The position numbers and the translations under genes were made by a program. A model generated the notes under the pieces. That model saw only the letters and a list, made by a program, of their open reading frames with translations. It made no database searches and had not been told where the DNA came from. Shown here in pieces: positions 50,571 through 59,559 of a stretch of 64,000 nucleotides of DNA. Source of the DNA: Limivivens faecihominis (lineage in GTDB: Bacteria > Bacillota > Clostridia > Lachnospirales > Lachnospiraceae); the NCBI RefSeq assembly GCF_020686945.1, contig NZ_JAJEPR010000010.1, positions 1-64,000 of the forward strand. The letters run 5' to 3'. Position 1 is the first letter of the stretch. Every line of letters starts with the position of its first letter.

Positions 50571-52306
50571 TCATCCAGCACCTCGCACCGCTTATCGCGG
50601 ATGGCATAAACCCGGCTGCAGATATTCAGCACGGTGGGGCGGTGGGTCGTAACGATGCAGGTTCTGGGGTAGGTGTCCTGCATGATATTTTTCAGGACTT
50701 TTCTCTCGGTGACGACATCCAGAGCTGAGGTGGCCTCGTCCAGAAGAAGAATCGGGGATTTCCGAAGGAGCGCCCGGGCGATGGAGAGGCGCTGGGCCTG
50801 GCCTTCAGAGAAGCCTCCGCCCCGCTCTTTGACCTCGCTCTCGATGCCGTCAGGAAGCTTTTCCACAAACTCCCAGGCACAGGCGAGTTTCAGGGCTTCG
50901 ACGATTTCCTCATCTGTGGCATCGGGTTTGACGTTGCGGAGATTTTCTGCGATTGTGCCGGAGAACATGGTATTTCCTTGGGGCACATAGGAGAAAAGCT
51001 TTCTCGTGGAAGGAGACATAGCAAGCTGTTCCTTTTCATTGCGGCCGGCACAGATGTGGAAGGAGCCTTTCTGAGGTTTCAGAAGAGAGAGGATCAGCCG
51101 CAGCATCGTGGTTTTGCCCTCGCCGGAGGGCCCCACGAGGGCAACGATCTCATGAGGATAGGCTTCCAGCGAAGCGCCGGAAAAGACTTTTGTGCCGGTG
51201 CGGTAGGTGTAGTCGAGATCCTTCATGATGAGGCCGATGCCCTCTTGCCGGTGCTGTTTTCCAAACTTTTCCACGGCGCTGTCCTGACTGTAGTCCTCCT
51301 GGGGCATTTCCACGATATCCATGAGACGACCCGCGGAGATCGTCAGGGAGATGGCCGTGGGAATCAGGCTGGCCAGGGAGTTCACGGAGCTGGTCAGCGT
51401 GCCGGAGAGGGAGAGAAACATGGTCATGGTTCCGTAGCTGATGGCATTGCTCCAGACGCGGTAAATGCCCCAGCCGTAGCAGCTGTAGGAGACGATGAAG
51501 CCGATGATGGACATCAGGACGGAGGTGAGGATGGACATTTTCTGGAAATCCAGCCGCATCCGGATGTATTCCGTCTGGAGACTTTTCAGGCGATCGGTGT
51601 AAAAACGGATCAGGTCAAAGGCCTTGATGGTCTGAATGTTGGAGAAAGCCTCCTGGTTGAAACCGTACATTTTCGCATTCATGGCCGCGCTCTTCTGGTT
51701 GTTGTTCCGCATCCGGCGAAGGAGCGGCCGGGAGAGCAGGGCGCTGAAGGGAATGCCTAAGAGGGCAAAAAGCGCGAAGGTCGGGTCGTAATACAGAACC
51801 ACGGCCAGGGCACTTACAAAGCGGAAGGTATAAATGATGAGATTGGGAAGCCAGTTGAGAATTCCATTGGAAATATTGGAGGCGTCGGAACTCCAGCGAG
51901 TCACCAGATCGCCGGTGTGGTAGGCTGTGAGGGATTCCCAGTCCGTCACGAGCATTTTCGCGAAAATGTCATTTTTGATCTCGGAATCCACCTTCAGATT
52001 GATGAAGGTGGAGGCGTAGCCGGAGGCCTGAGACACGAGAATGTTCGCCAGGGAAAAGCCGATCATGGCGGCAAAAGTAGCCAGAAGCTTTCCGGTCTGA
52101 TGGCCGGTGATAATATCCACCAGATCCTTGGAGATCAGGCTGGAAATCAGGGAGACACCGGACCCCGCGATTCCGAGAAGCGTATAGAGAACCATGGATT
52201 TCCAGTAGCGTCGGCCGTACTGGAGAATCCATTTGGACTGTGCCCACATTTTCCTGAGAGTTCCCTGCTTTAAGTGCTTTTGGATCAGGAGCAGTTTGTC
52301 TTTCAT
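50537..52306 (-). CDS. ABC exporter, fused permease and ATPase
   Basis: A 589-residue half-transporter of the peptide and lipid exporter type. Six transmembrane helices lie between residues of about 35 and 330, and there is no N-terminal C39 peptidase domain. The ATPase has Walker A GPSGEGKTT (about 392-400), a signature motif changed to FSEGQAQRLSIARAL (instead of LSGGQ), and Walker B PILLLDEATSAL. GGAGG precedes the ATG, which overlaps the stop of the kinase-fusion gene, so the two are one operon. It most likely exports the product of this cluster; it cannot trim leaders itself. Confidence 0.92.
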   Translation of the reverse strand: MKDKLLLIQKHLKQGTLRKMWAQSKWILQYGRRYWKSMVLYTLLGIAGSGVSLISSLISKDLVDIITGHQTGKLLATFAAMIGFSLANILVSQASGYASTFINLKVDSEIKNDIFAKMLVTDWESLTAYHTGDLVTRWSSDASNISNGILNWLPNLIIYTFRFVSALAVVLYYDPTFALFALLGIPFSALLSRPLLRRMRNNNQKSAAMNAKMYGFNQEAFSNIQTIKAFDLIRFYTDRLKSLQTEYIRMRLDFQKMSILTSVLMSIIGFIVSYSCYGWGIYRVWSNAISYGTMTMFLSLSGTLTSSVNSLASLIPTAISLTISAGRLMDIVEMPQEDYSQDSAVEKFGKQHRQEGIGLIMKDLDYTYRTGTKVFSGASLEAYPHEIVALVGPSGEGKTTMLRLILSLLKPQKGSFHICAGRNEKEQLAMSPSTRKLFSYVPQGNTMFSGTIAENLRNVKPDATDEEIVEALKLACAWEFVEKLPDGIESEVKERGGGFSEGQAQRLSIARALLRKSPILLLDEATSALDVVTERKVLKNIMQDTYPRTCIVTTHRPTVLNICSRVYAIRDKRCEVLDEEAITRMMEDF

Positions 52307-53463
52307 GGGAGAAGTCCTCCGATGCGGTCGATCTCTTCCTTCATGGTGCAGGCTGCGGAAGGATTCTTCGTGCAGAGGAAGGAAAGGACCGGCAGGTTTT
52401 CAGCCAGAGCCTCGGAAAAGGCCAGATTTTCGGAGAGCTGCTCCTCGCTCCAGCAGGGGGAGATCAGCCGCTGCATGACGCGGACTGTTTTTTCCCCGGC
52501 GGAGAGCTCCTGTATGAAGTCTTTTTCCGGGTCGCGTCCCAGAAGAACGATGCCGCCAAGTTTCTGGGTTTCTGTGGTGAAAATTTCGGAGGTGCCGCAC
52601 CAGGGGAGGCCGTAGACGAGAAAGCGGCCGTCCTTCTGCCCGAGGAGATTCAGATCGCCGTTGAGAAGGGGCGTCTGGAAAAGCTCGTGCCAGAGGTTGG
52701 TGTGGGTGGATTTTCCCATGCCGGAGTGGCCGGAGAAAAGCCAGGCCTTTCCCTGATAAAGAAGCGAAGCCGAGTGAAGGGCAAAGCGGCCTCTTTTCTG
52801 AGCCAGAAAAAGGAAAAACAGCCGGATTGCGTGAAAAAGATTGGCCAGATTTTCTTCCGTGGATGTGGGAGCACAGGAAATCCGGACGTAGGAGCCGTCT
52901 TTCGTCATGGAGGCCTCCCGGATGTTCTTCATAGTCGGGAAAAGAAAGACATATCGGTCCGCTGCCTCCATCACCGTGAGCTCCGGATTGCGAAGAAGAA
53001 CAGTTCCGTTTGCTTTCGGGGAGGGCGGCAGCGTGACAAGGTCAATTTCCTGATCCGGAAGTTCGCTTTTTTCGGAAGCAAAGGCAGAAAATTCTTTTGG
53101 AAAAAGGGAAGCCGGACCGTTCAGACGCAGGAGCAGGCCCGCGATCTCCAGGTTAAGCGTATCGTCCCGGCGCTTCGGAGCCAGGTTTTCCTCGAGAATC
53201 CCAAAGGAGAGAAGCTGCCGGAAAAAGGTCTGCACATCCTCCCGAAGCTCCGGACAGGTGCTCTCCGGCACTTCATAATACCTGGCCAGATGGTGGGTCA
53301 GTTCTTCGAGATCGGAGGTGTGCTCCAGCGTATTCCAGAGGAAGGCGCCGGTCTCATTCAGAACCACTGCTTTGTGCTGGTCGGCCACCTGCTGACCAAA
53401 GGGGAGAAGATACCAGGAATTTCCCACTTTTTTCAATGTATATCCAGATGAATGTTTCAGCAT
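52303..53463 (-). CDS. PqqD domain fused to an HPr-kinase-like (HprK/SerK) domain
   Basis: A 386-residue two-domain protein. Residues 1-95 form a PqqD fold (LNETGAFLWNTLEHTSDLEE) that should bind a leader peptide. Residues of about 155-386 are an HprK-like kinase: ALHSASLLYQGKAWLFSGHS leads into the Walker A GHSGMGKST (245-253), and LLNGDLNLLG (266-275) supplies the acidic metal site, followed by YGLPWCGTSE. HprK homologues of this kind phosphorylate precursor peptides in paeninodin-like lasso clusters. It is the first gene of the leftward operon with the exporter. Substrate residue unknown. Confidence 0.9.
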   Translation of the reverse strand: MLKHSSGYTLKKVGNSWYLLPFGQQVADQHKAVVLNETGAFLWNTLEHTSDLEELTHHLARYYEVPESTCPELREDVQTFFRQLLSFGILEENLAPKRRDDTLNLEIAGLLLRLNGPASLFPKEFSAFASEKSELPDQEIDLVTLPPSPKANGTVLLRNPELTVMEAADRYVFLFPTMKNIREASMTKDGSYVRISCAPTSTEENLANLFHAIRLFFLFLAQKRGRFALHSASLLYQGKAWLFSGHSGMGKSTHTNLWHELFQTPLLNGDLNLLGQKDGRFLVYGLPWCGTSEIFTTETQKLGGIVLLGRDPEKDFIQELSAGEKTVRVMQRLISPCWSEEQLSENLAFSEALAENLPVLSFLCTKNPSAACTMKEEIDRIGGLLP

Positions 53464-53483
53464 GGTAAAGGATTCCTTTCTAT

Positions 53484-53665
53484 ATTGCTAATAAGAAGGA
53501 TGTTGGGGTCAAAAGGTCTTTTGCCCCAACTGATGCTTACGAATTGCTCCGCTTCGGTCGGTGCAAAACGAACATCCACTGGATGTTCTGCACCTCATGT
53601 TTGGCGGGTTCCAAGTTCAAAAGCCTTATCGTGCAAGCACGAACGGCTTCTTGACCTATAGCAAT
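53484..53665. repeat. Structured intergenic element with three hairpins
   Basis: It is bounded by inverted ATTGCTA (53484-53490) and TAGCAAT (53659-53665). Within it are three strong hairpins. The first is GTTGGGG/CCCCAAC with inner CAAAAG/CTTTTG (53502-53530). The second is GTGCA/TGCAC with inner GAACATCC/GGATGTTC (53561-53593). The third is AAGCC/GGCTT with inner CGTGC/GCACG (53621-53649). No coding frame is convincing. The gap 53464-53928 otherwise holds only the promoter listed next. Confidence 0.55.
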
Positions 53666-53859
53666 TCTGCAAAATATTGCACCCGATCCGATTCATCAGA
53701 GCGTGAAATACTGCGTCAGAAATCTTTGCCGTGCGTCGGCACGCCTGCAGATTTCATCCTTGTCTTTCGCACTCTGCCAAATTGCCTCGGCCGCATTATT
53801 TTGTTGAATCGCTATAAATTATACCACCAGGAAATAAGGGAAGGCAAATGATTTTCTCC

Positions 53860-53888
53860 TTGACGTACCCTGCGGAATAGGCTATAGT
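53860..53888 (+). promoter_or_regulatory. Promoter of the phospholipase-D-family gene
   Basis: TTGACG (53860-53865), a 17-base spacer and TATAGT (53883-53888), about 40 bases before the start codon. Confidence 0.75.
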
Positions 53889-53928
53889 ACGACTCAATCC
53901 TGCCTTTCATGGGGGATGGAAGGAGTAG

Positions 53929-55416
53929 ATGATGAAAACAATAATTTTAAGACTGTTACAGGTGGTTTTGCTTGCTGTTCTGGTGATCATCGGCGTGAAT
54001 GTGCTGGAGCCGCTGCGGCCGGTGAAGCTTTCTGAGGAAAAACAGGCGGCGGCCGAGGAGACGGTCCGGGAGATCAAGGAGTCGATGAAGGCAGACAGCA
54101 GCTCGGAGTCGGGAAACACAGCCCTGGAAAACCGATCGAAAGATACGGCGGCTTTGGAAAATAAGGAGCGCATCGCCTGCATCGATGACAACGAGGAGGC
54201 CTTGGTTCTTCGTCTGCGAATGATCGAGGCGGCAAAGGAATCGCTGGTCTTTGCCACCTTTGATTTCCGGGCGGACGAGAGCGGCAGCGCCATGATGGCG
54301 GCTTTCTATGCGGCGGCAGAGCGGGGCGTAAAGGTGAGCCTTTTGCTGGATGGAATGAACGAGTTTCTCTATCTCGAAAGGAGTGAGCTTTTCAAGGCTC
54401 TCTGCACACACGAAAATGTGGAAGTGCGGGTCTATAACCCCATCGATGCGTTCCATATTTTAAAAGGGAATTACCGGATGCATGACAAGTATCTCATCAC
54501 CGATGATACCATGTACCTGCTGGGCGGACGAAATTCCAATGACATTTTCCTGGGGGATCGGAAGACCGGAATCAATGCGGATCGGGAGATCTTCGTCTAT
54601 GAGCCGGAGAAGGGAAATGGAAAGTCGTTTCAGGAGCTGGAGGAGTATTTTGCTTCCATCTGGGAGGAAAGCTGTGTTAAGGAAAAGAAGGTTTCCATGA
54701 AAGAGGCGAAGAAGGAAGCGGCGGAAGCGAAGCTTCTGGAGCACTATCAGGAAATCTGTGAGAAATATCCGGAGCTTGGCACGGCAGCAGAGACAGACTG
54801 GACGAAGGAGACTTACCCGGCGGAGAGCATTACGCTGATCAACAACGGGACTCAGGCGGCAAAGCACGAGCCGATCATGTTCTACACCCTGGAAAAGCTG
54901 ATGGAAGAGAGCAAAGATATCGTGATTCAGACGCCCTATGTGATCGCAGACCAGTCCATGTATGCAGTGATGGAAGAGACTGCGGAGCACGCGGATGTGA
55001 AAATTATCCTGAATGCCGTGGAGAAAGGCTCCAATCCCTGGGGCTGTACGGATTATCTCAATAATAAAGGAAAGATCCTGGGGACGGGCTGTTCCGTCTA
55101 TGAGCTGATGAATGAGGCCGCAGTCCACACGAAGACGATTGTGGTAGATGACAGGATGTCGATTGTGGGCTCCTATAACTGGGATATGAGAAGCACCTAC
55201 CTCGACACGGAGCTGATGCTGGTGATTGACAGTGAGAAACTGAATCAGCATCTGAGGGAGATGAATGCGGAGTATATGGAGAAGAGCAGAGAGGTGCTGC
55301 CAGATGGAACGGAGACAGAAGGGGCAAAGTTCCAGGAAGTGGAGATGACGACGGCGAAGAAGGGGATTTATCAGGTGCTGAGGGTGATTATCCGGCCGTT
55401 CAGGCATTTGCTGTAG
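53929..55416 (+). CDS. Phospholipase D-family (cardiolipin synthase-like) protein
   Basis: A 495-residue membrane-anchored protein. One N-terminal transmembrane segment (about 5-25) is followed by a variable linker and two HKD domains. The catalytic motifs are MHDKYLITDDTMYLLGGRNS (about 184-203) and VHTKTIVVDDRMSIVGSYNW (about 398-417), both with intact H-x-K-x4-D. Family members make cardiolipin from phosphatidylglycerol or cleave phosphodiesters. The second ATG (53932) is equally placed behind GGAAGGAG. Which of the two activities applies is not readable. Confidence 0.85.
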   Translation: MMKTIILRLLQVVLLAVLVIIGVNVLEPLRPVKLSEEKQAAAEETVREIKESMKADSSSESGNTALENRSKDTAALENKERIACIDDNEEALVLRLRMIEAAKESLVFATFDFRADESGSAMMAAFYAAAERGVKVSLLLDGMNEFLYLERSELFKALCTHENVEVRVYNPIDAFHILKGNYRMHDKYLITDDTMYLLGGRNSNDIFLGDRKTGINADREIFVYEPEKGNGKSFQELEEYFASIWEESCVKEKKVSMKEAKKEAAEAKLLEHYQEICEKYPELGTAAETDWTKETYPAESITLINNGTQAAKHEPIMFYTLEKLMEESKDIVIQTPYVIADQSMYAVMEETAEHADVKIILNAVEKGSNPWGCTDYLNNKGKILGTGCSVYELMNEAAVHTKTIVVDDRMSIVGSYNWDMRSTYLDTELMLVIDSEKLNQHLREMNAEYMEKSREVLPDGTETEGAKFQEVEMTTAKKGIYQVLRVIIRPFRHLL

Positions 55417-55468
55417 GGGAAAAGAAAAGTTTGAGCCGCTGATTGTATACATGTATTCTAAAAAACTC

Positions 55469-55498
55469 TTGACATCTTCCTATACTTGGTATTACAAT
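55469..55498 (+). promoter_or_regulatory. Promoter of the oligopeptide transporter operon
   Basis: TTGACA (55469-55474), an 18-base spacer and TACAAT (55493-55498). The predicted leader of about 105 bases contains an attenuator-like hairpin. Confidence 0.75.
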
Positions 55499-55524
55499 AG
55501 CAGAAATTAAAAAAGAGTTTACAG

Positions 55525-55568
55525 ACGCAGGGGTCTGAGCCAATCGGGGCCGGACTGCCTGCGTTTTT
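55525..55568 (+). terminator. Leader hairpin, possible attenuator before the opp genes
   Basis: ACGCAGG and CCTGCGT enclose 26 bases (GTCTGAGCCAATCGGGGCC inside) and are followed by TTTT. It lies between the promoter and the first gene, so it would act on the whole operon. I do not recognise a known riboswitch or T-box. Confidence 0.6.
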
Positions 55569-55609
55569 CCATAGTATGCAGGGAAAGCTCTTGGAAATAC
55601 GGAGGCATT

Positions 55610-56611
55610 ATGGAGGACAAAAATCAGGAAGTCATACTGGAGATGAAAGATCTTTCCATTTCCTTTTTCAATAAGTCTGGTGAGATACAGGCGGTCCGGG
55701 GAATCAATTATACGCTGCATAAAGGCGAGGTTCTCGGAATCGTCGGAGAGTCCGGAAGCGGAAAATCCGTTTCCAGCCACGGAATCTTACGGCTGACACC
55801 GGACACCGGCAAGGTCAAGACCGGAGAGATTCTTTTCCACGGGAAAGATATTTTAAAGATGAACAAGAAGGAACTTCAGGAACTTCGGGGAAACAAGATC
55901 GCCATGATCTTCCAGGACCCCATGACCTCCCTGGACCCTTTGTTTACGGTAGAGTATCAGTTGAACGAGTCGCTGAAAAAGCACACGAATCTGGATGCGG
56001 TGGCCCGGAAGGCAAGAATGATTGAGCTTTTGACGCTTGTCGGAATCAACCAGCCGGAACGGCGGATCAAACAGTATCCTTACGAGTTTTCCGGCGGCAT
56101 GCGTCAGAGGGTCATGATTGCCATGGCACTCTCCTGTGATCCGGAGCTTCTGATTGCGGACGAGCCGACCACGGCCCTGGATGTGACGATCCAGGCACAG
56201 ATTGTAGAACTTTTGAAAGAACTGAAAGATAAACTGGGAATGGCCATTATCTTCATCACCCATGACCTTGGCGTGGTCTCCGAGATCTGCGACAAGATCA
56301 TTGTCATGTATGCGGGAAAGGTGGTGGAGGAAGGAATGAGCCGCCAGATTTTCTATGAGAGATGTCATCCTTATACAGAAGGCCTTCTGGCCTCCGTGCC
56401 GAAGCTTGACAGCGATGTGAGCGAGAAGCTTAAGCCCATCAAGGGAAATCCGCCGGATATGAGCGCGGTGAAACCGGGCTGTGCCTTTGCTCCCCGCTGC
56501 AGCTGTGCGATGAAGATCTGCGTCAGGGAGGAGCCGCCCGAGTGCGAGCTGGATGAGACCCATAAGGCTTCCTGCTGGCAGGTCATCAAAAAAGCGATGC
56601 AGAATACTTGA
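55610..56611 (+). CDS. oppD: Oligopeptide ABC transporter ATPase OppD/DppD
   Basis: First ATPase of a peptide importer, 333 residues. Walker A GESGSGKSV is at about 45-53; the signature FSGGMRQRVMIAMAL is at about 162-176; Walker B is LLIADEPTTALDV. The C-terminal oligopeptide-binding extension contains the Cys pattern CAFAPRCSCAMKIC (about 293-306), which in this subfamily holds an iron-sulfur cluster. CGGAGG precedes the ATG. The paired OppF gene follows 18 bases later. Confidence 0.94.
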   Translation: MEDKNQEVILEMKDLSISFFNKSGEIQAVRGINYTLHKGEVLGIVGESGSGKSVSSHGILRLTPDTGKVKTGEILFHGKDILKMNKKELQELRGNKIAMIFQDPMTSLDPLFTVEYQLNESLKKHTNLDAVARKARMIELLTLVGINQPERRIKQYPYEFSGGMRQRVMIAMALSCDPELLIADEPTTALDVTIQAQIVELLKELKDKLGMAIIFITHDLGVVSEICDKIIVMYAGKVVEEGMSRQIFYERCHPYTEGLLASVPKLDSDVSEKLKPIKGNPPDMSAVKPGCAFAPRCSCAMKICVREEPPECELDETHKASCWQVIKKAMQNT

Positions 56612-56629
56612 AGGATAGGATGATAGACC

Positions 56630-57610
56630 ATGGAAAAGAAAAATGTGGAAAGCGGAGAGATTCTGCTGGAAGTAAAAAATCTCAAGAAATATTATCCGGT
56701 GCGGACCGGATTTATCAAAAAGACGGAACTGAAGGCCGTCGATGATGTGAGCTTTTTCATCCGGAAAGGCGAGACCTTAGGTATCGTGGGCGAGAGCGGC
56801 TGCGGAAAGACCACTTTAGGAAGAACGGTTCTTCGTCTCGAGGAGCCTACCTCCGGCGATATCATTTACGAGGGCGAATCCATCATCGGAAAAAACATGA
56901 AGGAATACCGCAAAAAAATGCAGATCGTTTTTCAGGATCCATACGCCTCCCTGGATCCCAGAAAAACCGTCTCAGACATCATCGGCGAGGCCATGGATAT
57001 CCAGAAGCTTTGTAAGACGAAGGAAGAGCGGAGGGATAAGATTCTGGAGCTCATGAAGCTGGTGGGACTGAACGCGGAGTTCTACAACCGTTTCCCTCAT
57101 GAGTTTTCCGGCGGACAGAGACAGCGTATCGGCATCGCCCGGGCGCTGGCGGTAAATCCGGGCTTCATCATCTGCGACGAACCGGTATCTGCGCTGGATG
57201 TTTCCATCCAGGCACAGATCATCAATATGCTGGAGGAACTGCAGGAGACAAGAAAACTCACTTATCTTTTTATCGCCCACGATCTGGCCATCGTAAAGCA
57301 TATCAGTACGAGAATCGGCGTTATGTATCTGGGCCATATGGTGGAGCTGGCAGAGAGTGCGGAGCTGTACCGCAATCCGATTCATCCCTACACGGAGATG
57401 CTTCTTTCCGCGATTCCGATTGCGGATCCGGATCTTTCCGCGGCAAGAAAACGGATCAAGCTGGAGGGCGAGGTGCCAAGCCCCTTAAATCCTCCGTCAG
57501 GCTGTCCTTTCCGGACCCGGTGTCCGAAAGCCGGAAAAGCCTGTGCGGAAAGCATGCCGGCGCTTCGGGAGATCACCCCGGGCCATTTCGCCGCCTGCCA
57601 TAACGCATAA
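56630..57610 (+). CDS. oppF: Oligopeptide ABC transporter ATPase OppF/DppF
   Basis: Second ATPase of the peptide importer, 326 residues. Walker A GESGCGKTT (about 57-65), signature FSGGQRQRIGIARALAVNPG (about 161-180), and Walker B FIICDEPVSALDV. The C-terminal Cys motif CPFRTRCPKAGKAC is at about 297-310, again a likely cluster site. It works as a heterodimer with the upstream ATPase. The permease gene begins 18 bases after the stop. Confidence 0.94.
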   Translation: MEKKNVESGEILLEVKNLKKYYPVRTGFIKKTELKAVDDVSFFIRKGETLGIVGESGCGKTTLGRTVLRLEEPTSGDIIYEGESIIGKNMKEYRKKMQIVFQDPYASLDPRKTVSDIIGEAMDIQKLCKTKEERRDKILELMKLVGLNAEFYNRFPHEFSGGQRQRIGIARALAVNPGFIICDEPVSALDVSIQAQIINMLEELQETRKLTYLFIAHDLAIVKHISTRIGVMYLGHMVELAESAELYRNPIHPYTEMLLSAIPIADPDLSAARKRIKLEGEVPSPLNPPSGCPFRTRCPKAGKACAESMPALREITPGHFAACHNA

Positions 57611-57628
57611 AGAGTAAGGAGAATAAAA

Positions 57629-58549
57629 ATGCAGACTTCAAGATATATTGTAAAGCGAATCCTGCTGGCCCTGGTCAGCCTCTTCGCAATCATTACCATT
57701 ACATATTTTCTGATGAATCTGATGCCCGGCGACCCCTTTATGTCGGAGAAGGCTTCAGAAGAAAACCGTGCGATCCTCATTGCCAAGTACGGACTGGATC
57801 AGCCGGTGTATGTGCAGTATGGAAAATACCTCGAAAATCTCCTGCACGGGGATATGGGAACCAGCTATGTGCTCCAGAAAGGCCGTGCGGTAAAGGATAT
57901 CATTTTTGAATCCTTCCAGGTTTCAATGGGACTGGGCGTGAGAGCCCTTCTCCTTGCGATTGTGTGCGGCATCATCCTGGGCTGTATCGCAGGTCTCTGT
58001 AAGGATAAGCTGCCGGATGCGATCATCCGTGTCTTTTCGTCGATTGGAATTTCGATGCCTGGTTATGTCATCGCCTCCGGGCTGATGATTTTCCTGGCGG
58101 TAAACTTAAAGGTTCTTCCGGTCAATTACAATAAACCGGGCGGCTGGGTGATGCCGATGCTGACGCTGGCGATTTACCCGACCTCGTATCTGACCCGACT
58201 GACGAGAGCCAGTATTCTGGAGGTTATGAATCAGGATTATCTTCGAACCGAGAGGGCCAAGGGAATGTCAGAATTCGTGGTGGTTTTCATCCACGCTCTG
58301 AAAAACTCTTTGATCCCGGTTATCACTTACTTGGGACCGCTGACAGCCTCCATTCTGACCGGTGGTTTCGTGGCGGAGAGCGTATTCAGCGTACCGGGAC
58401 TCGGCCGGTATTTCGTAAGCTCCATCAGCAGCAGAGACTACACCATGATCATGGGTGTGACGATCTTTTACTCAGCCCTCATCGTGTTCATGAACCTGAT
58501 CTGCGATATCCTCTATAAGATCGTAGACCCGAGAATACAGTTGGATTAA
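57629..58549 (+). CDS. oppB: Oligopeptide ABC transporter permease OppB/DppB
   Basis: Permease of 306 residues with six helices; the first is at about residues 9-30. LMPGDPF near residue 31 is the conserved periplasmic start of this group. The EAA loop is YLRTERAKGMSEFVVVFIHA (about 205-224). The gene lies between OppF and OppC genes with tight spacing. The partner is the DppC-type permease directly downstream. Confidence 0.93.
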   Translation: MQTSRYIVKRILLALVSLFAIITITYFLMNLMPGDPFMSEKASEENRAILIAKYGLDQPVYVQYGKYLENLLHGDMGTSYVLQKGRAVKDIIFESFQVSMGLGVRALLLAIVCGIILGCIAGLCKDKLPDAIIRVFSSIGISMPGYVIASGLMIFLAVNLKVLPVNYNKPGGWVMPMLTLAIYPTSYLTRLTRASILEVMNQDYLRTERAKGMSEFVVVFIHALKNSLIPVITYLGPLTASILTGGFVAESVFSVPGLGRYFVSSISSRDYTMIMGVTIFYSALIVFMNLICDILYKIVDPRIQLD

Positions 58550-58560
58550 AGGAAGAAGCC

Positions 58561-59559
58561 ATGAAAAATATTTTAAGCCTACAGAATAAACTCACCCCGG
58601 ATGATTTCGCTCCGCTGGATGAGAACTACTTTAAAGAAGAATCACTGGAAACAGAAGAGATCGGCTACTGGAAAGCCAGCTGGATCCGCTTAAAATCCAA
58701 TAAGATTGCCATGGTGGCCCTGGTGCTTATCGTGATCATGTTTATTTTCGCCTTCGTCGGCCCGCTGCTTTCTCCCTATTCCTACGATCAGCAGGTAAGA
58801 GGAGACGAGGCACTGTGGCCCTGTCTCAAACATCCCTTCGGAACCGACCGTCTGGGCCGTGACATTCTGGTCCGCTGCATGATCGGTACCCGGATTTCCA
58901 TGATCGTCGGTCTGGTATCCGCCGTGATCGTTATGATCGTGGGAAGCATTTACGGAGCCATCTCCGGACTCATCGGCGGCAAAGTCGATATCGTCATGAT
59001 GCGTGTGGTGGATATCATCTATTCTGTGCCGGAGATCCTTCTCATTGTTGTCATCAAAATGGTCATCAGCGAACCCTTGCAGAACCTCATCGATACGGTG
59101 CCCATGTTTCATGGACTGCAGAAAATCGGTTCCGGCCTGATTGCCATCTTCATCGTTTACGGCTGTCTTTACTGGGTGGGCATGGCCCGGATTGTCCGCG
59201 GTCAGATCCTTCAGCTGAAGACGCTGGATTTCGTCACTGCCGCTGAGGCCCTGGGCTGCGGAAGAGCGACCATGATCAAGGAACATCTGCTTCCGAACTG
59301 TATCGGCCAGCTCATCGCTACCGTGATGCTTCAGATCCCCTCAGCCATCTTCACAGAGGCCTTCTTAAGCTACTTAGGAATCGGCGTATCTGCCCCCATG
59401 GCAAGCCTTGGTTCCCTGACCTCCGAGGCTCTGAACGGTATTACCACCTACCCCTACCGGGTTATTTTCCCGGCGGCTCTCATCAGTCTCATCATCCTGT
59501 CCTTCAACCTCTTCGGCGACGGACTGAGAGATGCACTGGATCCGAAAATGAAAAAATAG
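58561..59559 (+). CDS. oppC: Oligopeptide ABC transporter permease OppC/DppC
   Basis: Second permease, 332 residues, with the long cytoplasmic N-terminus of OppC proteins (about 45 residues before the first helix). HPFGTDRLGRDILVRCMIGT is the subfamily signature (about 91-110); the EAA loop DFVTAAEALGCGRATMIKEH is at about 222-241. An 83-base hairpin begins exactly after the stop and separates it from the binding-protein gene. Confidence 0.93.
   Translation: MKNILSLQNKLTPDDFAPLDENYFKEESLETEEIGYWKASWIRLKSNKIAMVALVLIVIMFIFAFVGPLLSPYSYDQQVRGDEALWPCLKHPFGTDRLGRDILVRCMIGTRISMIVGLVSAVIVMIVGSIYGAISGLIGGKVDIVMMRVVDIIYSVPEILLIVVIKMVISEPLQNLIDTVPMFHGLQKIGSGLIAIFIVYGCLYWVGMARIVRGQILQLKTLDFVTAAEALGCGRATMIKEHLLPNCIGQLIATVMLQIPSAIFTEAFLSYLGIGVSAPMASLGSLTSEALNGITTYPYRVIFPAALISLIILSFNLFGDGLRDALDPKMKK

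Noticed and set aside
53561..53649. tRNA or T-box
   Set aside because: The hairpins do not form a cloverleaf, and no T-box (TGGxACCGCG-like) sequence is present.
55525..55568. Known riboswitch before the opp genes
   Set aside because: I could not match the conserved cores of SAM, guanidine, lysine or glycine riboswitches; only a terminator hairpin is supported.
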